Origin: Dactylis glomerata
Lineage: Eukaryota; Streptophyta; Magnoliopsida; Poales; Poaceae
Direction: 5' to 3'
Length of the DNA: 64,000 nucleotides
NCBI GenBank assembly: GCA_007115705.1
Contig: QXEO01000170.1
Span: 1 to 64,000 of the forward strand
A program made the position numbers and the translations under genes. Shown here piece after piece: positions 11,436 to 22,067 of this stretch. Position 1 is the stretch's first letter; every line of letters starts with the position of its first letter. The notes under the pieces are model-generated. The model saw only the letters and a program-made list of their open reading frames with translations, searched no databases and was not told the origin of the DNA.

Positions 11436-11517
11436 TGGCGCCGTTGCCAGGGATTAAAGAAGAATAAGCTCCCACGTCAACTTGGCACTAGCAGTTTTTC
11501 TGGCGCCGTTGCCGGGG
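11436..11517 (+). promoter_or_regulatory. E2 duplicated primer binding site, tRNA-Asp type
   Basis: TGGCGCCGTTGCCAGGG (11436-11452) lies 8 bases after the LTR. A second copy, TGGCGCCGTTGCCGGGG, sits at 11501-11517, each preceded by AGTTTTTC. Both match the 3' end of plant tRNA-Asp, the usual primer for Athila-like elements; the distal copy matches better, the proximal one has the expected spacing. Confidence 0.85.
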
Positions 11518-11697
11518 GAGAGTGGAAGACTTCTGCGAGGGGAGTTTTCGCACACACATCCTTTACTTTGTTATTTGTTTTGCTTTACTTTATTTTTACT
11601 TGCATCGTTTTATCAAAAACCCAAAAAAAATTAGTATCCTTGATAGTTGTTATTTTTGTTGGTCTGTTATTGTCTTGCTTTATCATGCTTTCTATCA

Positions 11698-12666
11698 ATG
11701 GTTGGTTTCTTTGAAACTAAATCTTTTTGGCAAGGTGGGTTCACGGAAGAGCAGCAAAATTATTATGATGAACACCGCTTGTCACAAAAAGGGAAACACT
11801 TATGGGAACAAATCAATAGATTATATATCATTGCTAGAAATGTGTGCTCTACTTATAATGTTACTTATTGCTTTGATGAATCTTGTTGCTGTAGGAGGTA
11901 TAAACACCTCCCTTTTCAATGTGAGTATAATGATGATGTTACCATATCTTCTTATATTAATGGAAATTACGACTTTTATGATGTGGAACAAATTGAAGAA
12001 TTTATTGCTTGGAAGGGTGCATTCGAACTTGCTTATTTGCTTGAAAATACTGATGATGCACCTTATAAATATGAGGTTTATGATATACTCACATTTTTCT
12101 TTGATAATTACAAGGAAGGAAATGGCTATATTCTTAAATATCTTAATAGATGCTCTCCAACGGAAGAGACTAATGCCTTGAAGGAGCCTATGGAAGAAGA
12201 AATTGGAAGCTCATTGGATGAAAAAGAGGAGGAGAGTGATGATCAAGAGGAGGAAGAATGGAGTTACTCATGTCTACCTCCCAATAAGAGTAACTCTTTA
12301 ACTAATACCTTATTTGATCGCCCTCCATGCTTAACAAAGGAGGGTGAGTGTGATATTTATATTGTTGAGTTTGTTCATGATGCTACTGAAAATTATTATG
12401 AGAGAGGAAAATATGGTTGTTGGAATTTTCATGTTACTAAAACACCTCTCTTTATATTGAAAATCTCGAAGTTGCTCTTATTTTATCTACCCATGCTTGT
12501 TACTATGTGCTTCTTTAATTTATTTTCTTACAAGATTCCTATGCATAGGAAGTGGGTTAGACTTAAATGTGTTTCATGTTTGCTCCTTGATGCTCTCTTT
12601 TGCTTCAATTCATATTTCTTATGTGAACATCTTCTCGAATTACTGAGCCTAGCTCAAAGGCGTTAA
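11698..12666 (+). CDS. E2 ORF: conserved membrane-type protein of unknown function (322 aa)
   Basis: This is the only long ORF of E2, intact, occupying the place of gag. The ATG at 11698 (MVGFFETKSF) is chosen because the 17 upstream in-frame residues lie in U-rich leader. The N-terminal 170 residues are aromatic and acidic with a Cys-rich patch (CCCRRYKHLPFQC); residues about 180-220 are Glu/Asp-rich. From about 240 comes a block HDATENYYERGKYG, then a hydrophobic segment (KLLLFYLPMLVTMCFFNLF), a basic HRKWVRLKC loop and a second hydrophobic stretch. The C-terminal block recurs in the E6 ORF at 47942-48721, so it is a family protein. It is not Gag, protease, RT or integrase, and I cannot name a function. 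A membrane-anchored or envelope-like role is only a guess. Confidence 0.7.
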   Translation: MVGFFETKSFWQGGFTEEQQNYYDEHRLSQKGKHLWEQINRLYIIARNVCSTYNVTYCFDESCCCRRYKHLPFQCEYNDDVTISSYINGNYDFYDVEQIEEFIAWKGAFELAYLLENTDDAPYKYEVYDILTFFFDNYKEGNGYILKYLNRCSPTEETNALKEPMEEEIGSSLDEKEEESDDQEEEEWSYSCLPPNKSNSLTNTLFDRPPCLTKEGECDIYIVEFVHDATENYYERGKYGCWNFHVTKTPLFILKISKLLLFYLPMLVTMCFFNLFSYKIPMHRKWVRLKCVSCLLLDALFCFNSYFLCEHLLELLSLAQRR

Positions 12667-15538
12667 AGAAAAGCACTTTTGGGAGATAACCCAATGTTTT
12701 ATTTTCAGTACTTTTTATTTTATTTGAGTCTTGGAAGTCATTTCTACTGTAATGACCGCTCCTTATCTTGTTTATTTTGTTTTTGTGCCAAGAGAAGCCT
12801 CTAATTCGAGTGAGGTAAAGATTTGGGGATGTTGCTGTCCTGAAACTGTTTTCGGTGCTGCACCGTAAAAATTCGTATAAATTCTCTGTATATCTTTTGA
12901 CCTGCGATTTCTTATTCATATGCCCCAGGTTATATCCAAACTTTCGTTAGTTGAACACTTTTTGATTTGAGCAACAGAAAACCCCTCAAAAATTCGACCT
13001 TTGTCAGCTGTTCTGTTTTGACAGATTTCTACCAATATTTGTGTTTGCCGCTTTATCGCTTTCTTTTGAGTTCTTTTGATCATGGAACTTTTGGGGAAGT
13101 TGCTACAGTAGTATTTGCTATATATGTGGTGGTTTTGAGTTGAAACCTGAAGCAAAAAGAGGTTGATTATATGTTATGCCTACACTAATGTTGCTAATAG
13201 ATTTGTGTTTAGTTTTGTATGAAGGAAGTTTTCAAGTGTAGGGATTGGAGAATGATGAGATGAGTTGAAGAATGGACAAAAGCTCAAGCTTGGGGATGCC
13301 CATGCATCACCCCAAGAAATATCCAAGAAGTACAAGCGTCAAAGCTTGGGGATGCCCCCGAGGCACCCCTTCTTCATCAGCAAAAATCAGGTCACCTTTC
13401 AAAACACTATATTTTTATTGCTTCATGCACTATGTGTTTTTCTTGGAGCGTCAGTTGTTTTAGTTTTCTTAGTTAGTTTAGTTTTGTTTGCTGCAATAAA
13501 TGGTTGTACCCCAACAAATTTCTTTTGGAGAAGTTGTCTCGTTTTCATTTGCAAAGAACGCTCCGTTTTCACTCTTATCGTTCATCGAGTGTTCTTCTTT
13601 TTCCGCTACTGCTTTTGGTTTTCGTTTTCGCCTTGATTTGCGTTCAGTCCTTGTCATATCTTTTCATCAAGGTGTATTTTTGCCTCTGATCTTTATTGGT
13701 TTTCATCAAAAGAGGTGTTTATAAAAAAATTCAAATGGTGTTGGAAAAGAGAAAAAGCTTTATGCAAAATAGTGGTACAAGAAGGAGCTTGTGTAGACTG
13801 CGGCTTAGGCTTTTTCATGTCATGCTTGATGTCTTTTTGATAGTATGCTTAGTGGTTTTGCTGTAGCATGACTTGTCTCAAATAACTGAGATTGCTTAAT
13901 GAGCCTTTGAAAAAAATCATGCGTTGTTTTGATTGTATGGAAGCATTATTTTGGTTTTCTCCTTGATGCTTTATTTGGGTTGACTTGGCGCATGCTCACA
14001 CATGTTAGACTCTTACAAAGTCGCCAATAGCCTCTATGATCATTTAGTTTTTGACTTTTGATGCCATCTTATGCTTCTTTTAATGTCGCTTTGCATGATT
14101 ATGGCCATTATTGCTCTCTTAGTTGGTCGCTCCCAGTCTTTTGCTAGCCCTCACTTTGTACTGAGTATGAGCTCTACTCATGCATCCAACTCCTAAAAGC
14201 CAAAGTTTTCCAAAGTGTCCACCATACATACCTACTAGCAATTTGCTATTCCAAGTAAATTTGACTTGCTTTTATTTTCTCTTCAAATTAAACTCTTACC
14301 AGTGTTATGCGAAATTCGGTCAGTAAAGCTCTCACGAACCGGAAGGCACACTTTACTTTATCCTGTTCTTAAAAATTTGACATTGTGGTCTCTTATGTTG
14401 AGTTGTTATGCTTGCAAGTTGTAAGTTGGAGACTAGCCCAGCCATGCACTCATGGGCAAGCTTTCAACGTTGCACTTCTTATTTGAGTTGATATCGTGAT
14501 CTTTTGTTTATGGATGCCCGCGGTGTGAAATGAATTGGGAATCTTGTGGGGATCATGGAGTTTGTATATGTGTTAGGGAAATTCCAGGCCACTAATCTAA
14601 GCCATGCATAATTCATGGTGGAAATTTGTAGCATACCCATGGTGAACATTCGACAACGCATCTCACAATAAAAAGCTAAAAAAATGGCAAATAAAAGAGA
14701 TGTCGAGGTGTTCATTGTCTGCTTGTCCTGTCATTTTGATGTGGGCTTGTTCCATGTCATCGGGCACGGAGGTACCCCATTGGCGGTTCTCAATGATATG
14801 CATATACTTACAATGATAAGAGCCTTGCTTGGAACTCTAAGTAAAGTAGCATGAGGTTTGGGTACTCGTATTCATGGGACACGAGGTTTTCAACTTATGA
14901 TTTGTCAAGCATATGCATCATAATTGTTCTCGCATTAACTTTAACCATTCAAGATGCTTATGATGGGGACAATGAGAGCTCAAAGCCAGTAAGTACCATA
15001 ATTTTTGAAGGTTATAAAACTTGCAATCATTGCTTCCCTCTGCGAAGGGCCTTTCTTTTACTTTTATGTTGAGTCACCACCTTATTTCTTTATGCACCAT
15101 TAAGAGAGCATAGTTGTCATTCTTAGTGTAATATGCATTGTCCCAAAGTTCATTGATTGATTCATATTGTTGGTTTCACTTGTTCTCAAATTATTTGTAT
15201 CTAGTCGCCCTCTTAAACTTGAAGGTGTCCTATGTATTTATGTTTTGCTCTCTTTGAAGGACAAGCTGAAAACCATTTGTATGTTTTTCCTTATGATTTG
15301 AACACACATTTGACTTTCATTGTTTCATTTTCATGATCTTTTGTTTGTGTTCATTTGCATGTTTACAACATGGTTGCTAAGTTTCTTATTGTCAAGATTA
15401 TATCTTCATGCCCATGTTTTAAGTTCTTATGATCCCAGCTCACAAATGCTTACATACATGATCAAGATTGTATAGGTGCATGTCACCTCAAAAATTATTC
15501 TTTTGTTATCACTTACCTACTCGAGGACGAGCAGGAGT
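12667..15538 (+). other. E2 long non-coding 3' region
   Basis: AT-rich sequence with no coding similarity in any frame. It aligns with 50537-52820 of E6 and, near its right end, with 19320-19905 of E3 (reverse strand), so it is a conserved family feature. It contains internal polypurine-like copies (13286-13356). Long non-coding 3' regions are typical of non-autonomous Athila-like elements. Confidence 0.75.
13286..13356 (+). promoter_or_regulatory. Internal polypurine-tract-like pair in E2
   Basis: AAGCTTGGGGATGCC occurs at 13286-13300 and again at 13342-13356, identical to the true polypurine tract just before the 3' LTR (16263-16277). E6 has the same pair near 51130 and 51184. They could prime extra plus-strand synthesis, as central polypurine tracts do; this is inferred. 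Confidence 0.45.
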
Positions 15539-16258
15539 CACTACAACAAAACTGCTTGTAGCGGCACTTCTCTAGAGCACTTATGATTTGCCTTTATTAA
15601 ATTGTTAAATAATCATGTAGAGACACTTTCCTTGAAGTAGGGACACTTATTATAGACACAAGGTTGAGTGTCTTAAATCTAGAGACACTAATTGAGACAT
15701 TTATCTTGTAAGTATCAAATGAGTGTTAAAAGGCATTGTATGAGACACTAAATAAGTGTCGCGAGAAATCATGTAAAGGCATTATTAAAGACACTTCATA
15801 AAGTGGCCTTACATCATAGTTAGAGACACAGTTTGAGACACTATTTACATTCTATAGAGGTATTTTTAGGCATGTAACATAGTCCCATAAGAGTTTTCTA
15901 ATGTGTATTAACAAGATGTTGTGTGAGGCTAAGTGGTTGGGTTAGTATGACCTTTACATGAAGGTCTTGAGTTCAAGGATTGCTACCAACGTTTTTATAA
16001 ATTATTTTTCCATATAAATAGTGACAGAATGACTGCCTTTACTAATGTCTTATAGAATGCAGAGACAATACAAAGTGCCTCTTTGAAATGTCTTATAATA
16101 TCTAAAGACATTATGGAAGTGTCTTTTAGTCCTAGGGACACTGCATGTAGTGGCACTTATGTGACACCTGACGAAGTGCCTCTACTCCATTGTAGAGACA
16201 ATGATAATGTCTCTAGCTACCAAAAATAATGTCTCTACAGGCTATTTTTCTTGTAGTG
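15539..16258. mobile_element. CACTA-type MITE (720 bp) inserted in E2
   Basis: Ends are CACTACAACAAAA on the left and TTTTTCTTGTAGTG on the right, with a 3 bp target duplication AGT (15536-15538 and 16259-16261). The empty site is visible in E6 at 62705-62715 (GAGCAGGAGTTAAGC). The interior carries many AGACACT/AGTGTCT words in both orientations, typical subterminal transposase-binding repeats. There is no transposase, so it is a non-autonomous deletion derivative. Confidence 0.9.
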
Positions 16259-16262
16259 AGTT

Positions 16263-16277
16263 AAGCTTGGGGATGCT
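16263..16277 (+). promoter_or_regulatory. E2 polypurine tract
   Basis: AAGCTTGGGGATGC directly abuts the 3' LTR. It would be the RNase H-resistant primer for plus-strand synthesis. The CACTA MITE inserted only a few bases upstream. Confidence 0.8.
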
Positions 16278-17932
16278 TGATACGTCTCCAACATATCTAT
16301 AATTTTTGATGCTCCATGCTTGTTTTTACACCATTTGCCTATTGTTTCGTTACACTTAGTGGCACTTTTATGCATTTTCCGGAACTAACCTATTAACAAG
16401 TTGCCACAGTGCCAGTTCCCTGTTTTCTGATGTATTTGTGTTTCAGAAGTGATACACAGGAAATATTCTCGGAATTGGACGAAAAAAGTTCCTGAAGTCT
16501 TATTTTGTCCGGGAGCTTCCAGTGATCCGAAGGAGAGAAGGAGAGGGGCCACCAGGGCCCCTCACACCTGGATGGCACGGCCCAGCCCCTGGCCACGCTG
16601 CCATGGTGTGAGGAGGACTGGGAGCACCTCTGACATCGCCCCTTCGCCTATAAAGAACCCCCGATGGGAAAAACCTAAGTGCCCGATCACTTTTCGAGAA
16701 CACATCGCGATCCGTCGCCGCCGTCGACCCGAAGATCGGGAGGGTCCAGAAGCTCTTCCCGGCACCCTGCCGGAGAGGGGAATCGCCACCGGAGGTCTTC
16801 TTCATCGCCATGCTTGCCTCCGGAGCGATGAGTGAGTAGTCTACCTTGGACTATGGGTCCATAGCAGTAGCTAGATGGTTGTCTTCTCCACCATGTGCTT
16901 CATGTTTAGATCTCATGAGCTGCCCTACATGATTGAGATCACCGTTATGTAATTCTACATGTTTGGTTTGTTGGGATCCGATGAATATTGGTGTTATGAT
17001 TGAGTTGTTGTACTGAATATTATCTTATGTTATCTCTATGTTGTTTATGATCTTGCATGCTCTCCGTTGTTAGTAGCTATCTTGGCCGAGTAGTTGCTAG
17101 TGACTCCAAGAGGGGGTATTTATGCTCGATAGTGGGCTCATGCCTCTATTTAACCTGGGGGAGTGACAGAAACATCTAAGGTTGTAGATGTGCTGTTGCT
17201 ACTAGGGAGAAAACAACATTCATATGCTCAAGGGCATATGCTTTGTTTACATTACACACTTTGCTTAATGCAATTATCTGTTGTTCGCAACTTAATACTT
17301 GTGGAGTTCTCGGATTGATTCACCACAAGTGGATTATTAGTCATAGATGCAGTTGGATGGCGGTCTATGTATTTTGTTGTAATGCCCAGAGTAAATCTCA
17401 TAGTGATCTTCTTGACATATCACGTTTATCTTTATTCTATCAATTGCCCAACTGTAATTTGTTTACCCAGCATGTGTTATTTATCTTATGGAGAGACACC
17501 ACTAGTGAACTGTGGACCCCGGTCCTATTTCCATCATATTGCTATCACATGTTTACTTTACTCGCACTGTTTACTTTACTCGCATACTTCTACTATTTTC
17601 CACTCGATACGCTCATAACCTTTGTTTCAAGCAAACCGGTGAGATTGACAACCTCATCGCAAGTTGGGAACAAAGTACTTGGTTGTGTTGTGTGCAGGTT
17701 CCGCGTTGCTACTGGCCGAAGACGAGTCAACAAGTATCGTTAAACGGCGCCCTTGTTGGAGTGTTACTAAGCCAGTCTGCCTCACCTTCAGTCGTTATTG
17801 TCTGCTTTTCTCCTGATCGACAAACCTTGGTTTCTTTACCGAGGAAAAAACTTGCTGCTATATTCATCAAAACCTTCTCTTGGGGTTTTCCAACTTGGCC
17901 GGTTATTTTACTTCATCAACTCGGCCCCATCA
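16278..17932 (+). repeat. E2 3' LTR (1655 bp)
   Basis: It starts TGATACGTCTCCAAC and ends CCCCATCA. Contains the hairpin (16561-16612) and TATAAAG (16649-16655). Its right flank at 17933 is foreign CACTA sequence. Confidence 0.92.
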
Positions 17933-18305
17933 GCCGGCGGTAGTTTTTCAATTTCAAATTTCATTTTTCAAATTTTGAATTATTATCCCCGGCGCACAGG
18001 CTCTCAATTCGCCAGCGATATACCCATTTATCCCCGGTGCATCTCTCGTGTATTCGCCGGGGATAACAGTGAATAGGGGCCGACCTTCCGGGGTGGCCCT
18101 GGTTGGTCTTATCCCTGGCGAATTTTGGACACATGCACCGGCGGTAATTGGGTTATCACCGGCGAAGTTGACAAAATGCGCCGGCGGTAATGTAGTATCA
18201 CCGGCGAACATAAGAAAATGCGCCAGGGGTATTATTACCACCGGCGAATAGATTCAATATGCGCCGGTGATAATGATGCTGGCTATAAGCAAATCTCTAC
18301 TACTG
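17933..18305 (-). mobile_element. CACTA transposon end fragment
   Basis: Between the E2 LTR and the E3 LTR lies DNA with repeated CGCCGG/ACCGGCG words in alternating orientation, resembling a CACTA subterminal region. Its right edge, read on the minus strand, is CAGTAGTAGAGATTTGC, close to the CACTAGTAGA class of CACTA termini with one C to G change. The rest of the element would lie to the left of E2 and E1. The AT-rich part at 17940-17985 is unexplained. Confidence 0.5.
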
Positions 18306-19319
18306 TTGCGAATAACAAATAATTGCATTAAGCAAAGTGCGTAATGTAAATAAAGCAAATGTCCTTGGACACAAGAATGTTGTTTTCTCCCTAGTGGCAA
18401 CAGCACATCTACAACCTTAGAGGTATCTGTCACTCCCCCAGATTAAATAGAGGCATGAACCCAACTATCGAGCATAAATACTCCCTCTTGGAGTTACTAA
18501 CATCTACTCAACCAAGATAGCTACTAGCAACAGAAAGCATGCAAGATCATAAACAACATAGAGATAACATAAGATATAATTCAGCACATCAACTTGACAT
18601 AGTACCAATACTCATCGGATCCCAACAAACACAACATGTATGATTACATAAAGATAATCTTGATCATGTAGGGCAGCTCACAAGATCTAAACATGAAGCA
18701 CATGGGGTAGAAGACAACCATCTAGCTACTGCTATGGACCCATAGTCCAAGGTAGACTACTCACACATCACTCCGGAGGCGACCATGGTGGTGTAGAAGG
18801 TCTCTGGCAGGGATTTCCCCTCTCCGGCAGGGTGCCGGGAAGAGCTGCTGGATCCTCCCGATCTCGTTTCAACAACGGCGGCGGCTTGCAGTATGTTTCT
18901 GGGAAAAGCGATCCATCCTTTAGATTTTTCCCATCGAGGGGACTTTATAGGCGAAGGGGCAACGTCAGGAGTGGGACCAGGTGGCCTCACCATGGGTGGG
19001 CGCGGCCAGGGGCTGGGCCACGCCCCCCTGTGGTGTGGCTGGCCCCTGGCCCCCCTCTGTCTCATCTTCGGTCTTCGCGAAGCTTCGGTAAAAATAGGAG
19101 GTTTGGCTTTTGTTTCATCCAATTCCGAGAATATTTCCTGTGTAACATTTGTGAAACACAAAAATAGCAGAAAATAGGGAACTGGCACTGTGGCATCTTG
19201 TTAATAGGTTAGTTCCGGAAAATGCATAAAAATGCCACGAAGTGTAATAAAACACAAAGCAAATGGTGTAAGAACAAGCATGGAGCATCAAAAATGATAG
19301 ATACGTTTGAGACGTATCA
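18306..19319 (-). repeat. E3 3' LTR fragment
   Basis: The minus strand starts TGATACGTCTCAAACG at 19319 and is homologous to the E2 LTR, with the hairpin at 18986-19038. It lacks its inner third, which should lie left of the CACTA insertion. Confidence 0.85.
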
Positions 19320-19905
19320 AGCATCCCCAAGCTTAACTCCGGCTAGTCCTCGAGTAGGTAAGTGATAACAAAAGAATAATTTTTGAGGTGACATACTCCA
19401 TCACAATCTTGATCATCTATGTAAGCATTGAGTGTTGGGATCAAAGAACTTAAAACATGGGCATAAAAGACATAATCTTGACAATAAAAACTTAGCAACC
19501 ATGTTATAACATGAAAAGAAATACAAACGAAAGATCATGAATAATGAAACAATGAAAGTCAAACGTGTGTTCAAATCATATGGAGAAACTTAGCAAATAG
19601 TTTTCAGCTTGTCCTTCATGGAATAGCAAAACATAAATGCATAGGACACCTTCAAGTTTAAGAGGGCGACTAGATACAAATAATTTAAGAACAAGTTAAA
19701 CCATAATCATGAATCAATCAATGATAAACTTTGGGACTGTGCACATTAAACTCAGAATGGCAACTATGCTCTCTTAGACGGTGCATAAAGGTAGAAGGTG
19801 GTGACTCAACATAAAAGTAAAAGAAAGGCCCTTCGCAGAGGGAAGCAATGATTAAACATGTGCTAGAGCTTTCCATTTGTAAAACAGAGAGAAAACGGCA
19901 AGCCG
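19320..19905 (-). other. E3 polypurine tract and 3' non-coding region
   Basis: The polypurine tract (minus strand GTTAAGCTTGGGGATGC) is at 19320-19337. The rest matches the stretch before the 3' LTR in E2 and E6. There are no genes. Confidence 0.75.
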
Positions 19906-20436
19906 CCACCAGGACGGGGAAAATCGGGATCTGGCTAGGGTTTCTGGGCCGGTTGCCACTTTATACCCCTCTTTTCCTGGACTGTGGGTTGAATTTATAA
20001 AACTCCAGAGACTATTTTGCAAAGATGTGAAATGAGAATCTCCAACCGAGGTGGATGGTGCGTGATATGGCCCTGGCACCCTAAGGGCTGGTGAATATCA
20101 TTTTCGTGAAATGACGAGGCAGACAAGAGTCCTAAGATGGTCAATCTGAGATTTGAATCTAGCGAAGGAAGTAATGTTGGTATCTCGTAGCGTATTTTCA
20201 TATCCAACTGTCATTGGATGCCCTTTGCCGACTACCACTCCTTATTTTCTTTATTTTGCTCCTAGTCATAGGTTCTAAGTACGCTTCAAGTTTTTCTTAG
20301 CACTAATTCAAAGTTTCTTCAGTCTCCTATTAGTCGGTGCTTGAGCATGATCACCGTGCACCTATCATGCCCCTAGTTCCACTGCCATCCCCTCCCACCC
20401 TCTATCTCCTCGTCCCGCCAACGTCTGAGGGAGCGG
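19906..20436. other. Unassigned DNA left of E4
   Basis: This begins abruptly after the E3 fragment and runs to the E4 target site. It may be continuous with 26983 onward (LINE-like), since E4 split one locus. It has a GGCTAGGGTTT word near its left end, but I see no convincing ORF. Confidence 0.4.
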
Positions 20437-21947
20437 TAATACGTCCATATTGCATCACTATTTTGTATCATAATTTACTGTTATTCATTGATATATTTCA
20501 TATTTAGATATGATACTTATGTTATTTCCTTTGTTTTCACATGTTTGATGATCTTTGGAGGATCTGCTGCCGGAGTCAGGATTCTGCTGGAAAAGGACCG
20601 TCAAGACACCATATTTTGGAAGATCAGGAAAATTCCAGAAAAATACTAGAAAATTCTATTTTACCAAAAGACTCCGGAAGCCAGAAGGAGAAGGAGAGAG
20701 GAGCCAGGGGGCGGCCTCACGCACAGGGGGCGCGGCCTGACCCCTGGCCGCGCCGGCCCTGTGTGAGGCCACCCTGGCCCACATCTCGTCTCGCCCCTTC
20801 ACGTACTTCATCATCCCCGAAAACCTAAGTCAAGGAGGGGCTGAGAGATAGACACAGCCGCCTCTGCGGGGCAAAAAACACCAGAGAGAGAAAAGCTCTC
20901 CGGCAGGGAGAAATCTGCCGGGGAAATTCCTTCCCGGAGAGGAGAGATCGTCGCCATCGTCATCATCATCGCACCGGACTTCATCGGGATCATCATCATC
21001 ATCATCTCCATCACCAGCACCTTCATCCCCACCATCATCACGCCATCCCGCTGTAACATCTTGAGTTGGATCTTGTTATATTCTTAGGGGAAACTTTCCC
21101 GGTGTTGATTACTCTTGTAGTTGATGCTATTGAGTGGAACCGTTGAATTAAGGTTTATGTTCAGATTGTTATTTACCATTATTTCACCTCTGATCATGAT
21201 CCATATGATGTCTTGTGAGTAGTTCGTTTAGTTCTTGAGGACATGGGAGAAGTCAAGATGTTAGTAGTGAATTATTGTTGAGAAATATTTAATGGTTTGA
21301 TATTGTTGTGGTGCTATTTCACTAGTGGTATCATGTGATCGTCGACTACATGATACTTCACCATTTATGGGCCTAGTGAGATGCATTGTGTATTTGGCTA
21401 CCAATTGTGGGGTTGCTAGAGTGACAGAAACCTAAACCTCCGTTGGGAAACCATTGCACCAGGGAGCGTAGGATCTTAGAGTTTAAGGCTGTGGTTAGAT
21501 TTATCTTAATTACTTTCTTGTATTTGCGGGTGCTTGCAAGGGGTATAATCACAAGTGTGTATTTATCCTAGTAAGGGTAGTGCGCTAGCATAGGTTCACC
21601 CCCATAACACCTATCAAACCAATAAATACTATTAGCGGTATGAAGCAAAAGCTCTTGACAGAAACTCCCGTGTGTCCTCGAGAACGTTTGGTTATTATAA
21701 GTTACATAACCGACTTGTCCTTTACTGAAGAAAGGATTGGGCCACTTGCTGCAATTATTACTACTGTCTTTTATTTACTCGCACTTTATTTACTTGTATT
21801 ACCAAATACCCCTGAAAACATGTTTGCTAGTATTTACAGTGAATCCTTGATCAAAACCACTTGTCAACACCTTCTGCTCCTCGTTGGGTTCGACACTCTT
21901 ATTTATCGAAAGTACTACGATACACCCCCTATACTTGTGGGTCATCA
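20437..21947 (+). repeat. E4 5' LTR
   Basis: Limits are set by the target duplication on the left and by GGGTCATCA, followed 11 bases later by the primer site, on the right. It contains the hairpin at 20713-20770 and an ATC-rich trinucleotide tract at about 20950-21040. Confidence 0.95.
20713..20770 (+). promoter_or_regulatory. GC-rich LTR hairpin (E4 5' LTR)
   Basis: Arms of about 25 bases pair nearly perfectly (GGCCTCAC...GGCGCGGCC with GGCCGCGCC...GTGAGGCC) around the loop TGACCCCT. The 3' LTR copy is at 25745-25802. The function is unknown. Confidence 0.6.
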
Positions 21948-21958
21948 AGACTATTTTC

Positions 21959-21976
21959 TGGCGCCGTTGCCGGGGA
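21959..21976 (+). promoter_or_regulatory. E4 primer binding site, tRNA-Asp type
   Basis: TGGCGCCGTTGCCGGGGA matches the 3' end of plant tRNA-Asp, 11 bases past the LTR end. Confidence 0.9.
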
Positions 21977-22067
21977 GTGTAGCGCTATTGAAGAGTGGAA
22001 TTAGTAAAGGTAACCGTTGCTGTGAGTATTGTTTTATTCTTGTCTTTTGTTTTTATTTTACTTTGCT

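Larger units (their letters stand above)
9999..17932 (+). mobile_element. E2: non-autonomous Athila-like Gypsy element without pol
   Basis: Two LTRs in direct orientation (9999-11427 interrupted on its left by E1, and 16278-17932) flank a 4.85 kb internal region. The primer site is tRNA-Asp type and the polypurine tract is AAGCTTGGGGATGC. There is no gag, protease, RT or integrase, only one ORF (11698-12666) of unknown function and 3.6 kb of non-coding sequence, so it would need an autonomous partner. By eye the LTR copies differ at about 35-40 of 1430 sites, suggesting an insertion of the order of one million years ago under commonly used grass LTR rates. The 223 bp that complete the 5' LTR lie left of E1. 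The right target flank is GCCGG. Confidence 0.88.
18306..19905 (-). mobile_element. E3: minus-strand Athila-like element, 3' part only
   Basis: Contains an LTR and the adjoining 3' internal region in reverse orientation. The internal part matches the 3' regions of E2 and E6. The LTR is cut at 18306 by a CACTA end, and the internal part stops near 19905, where unrelated DNA begins. No coding sequence remains. Confidence 0.8.

Noticed and set aside
20950..21040. ATC/GAT trinucleotide tracts considered as independent microsatellites
   Set aside because: They occur at the same position in all four E4/E5 LTRs, so they belong to the LTR.
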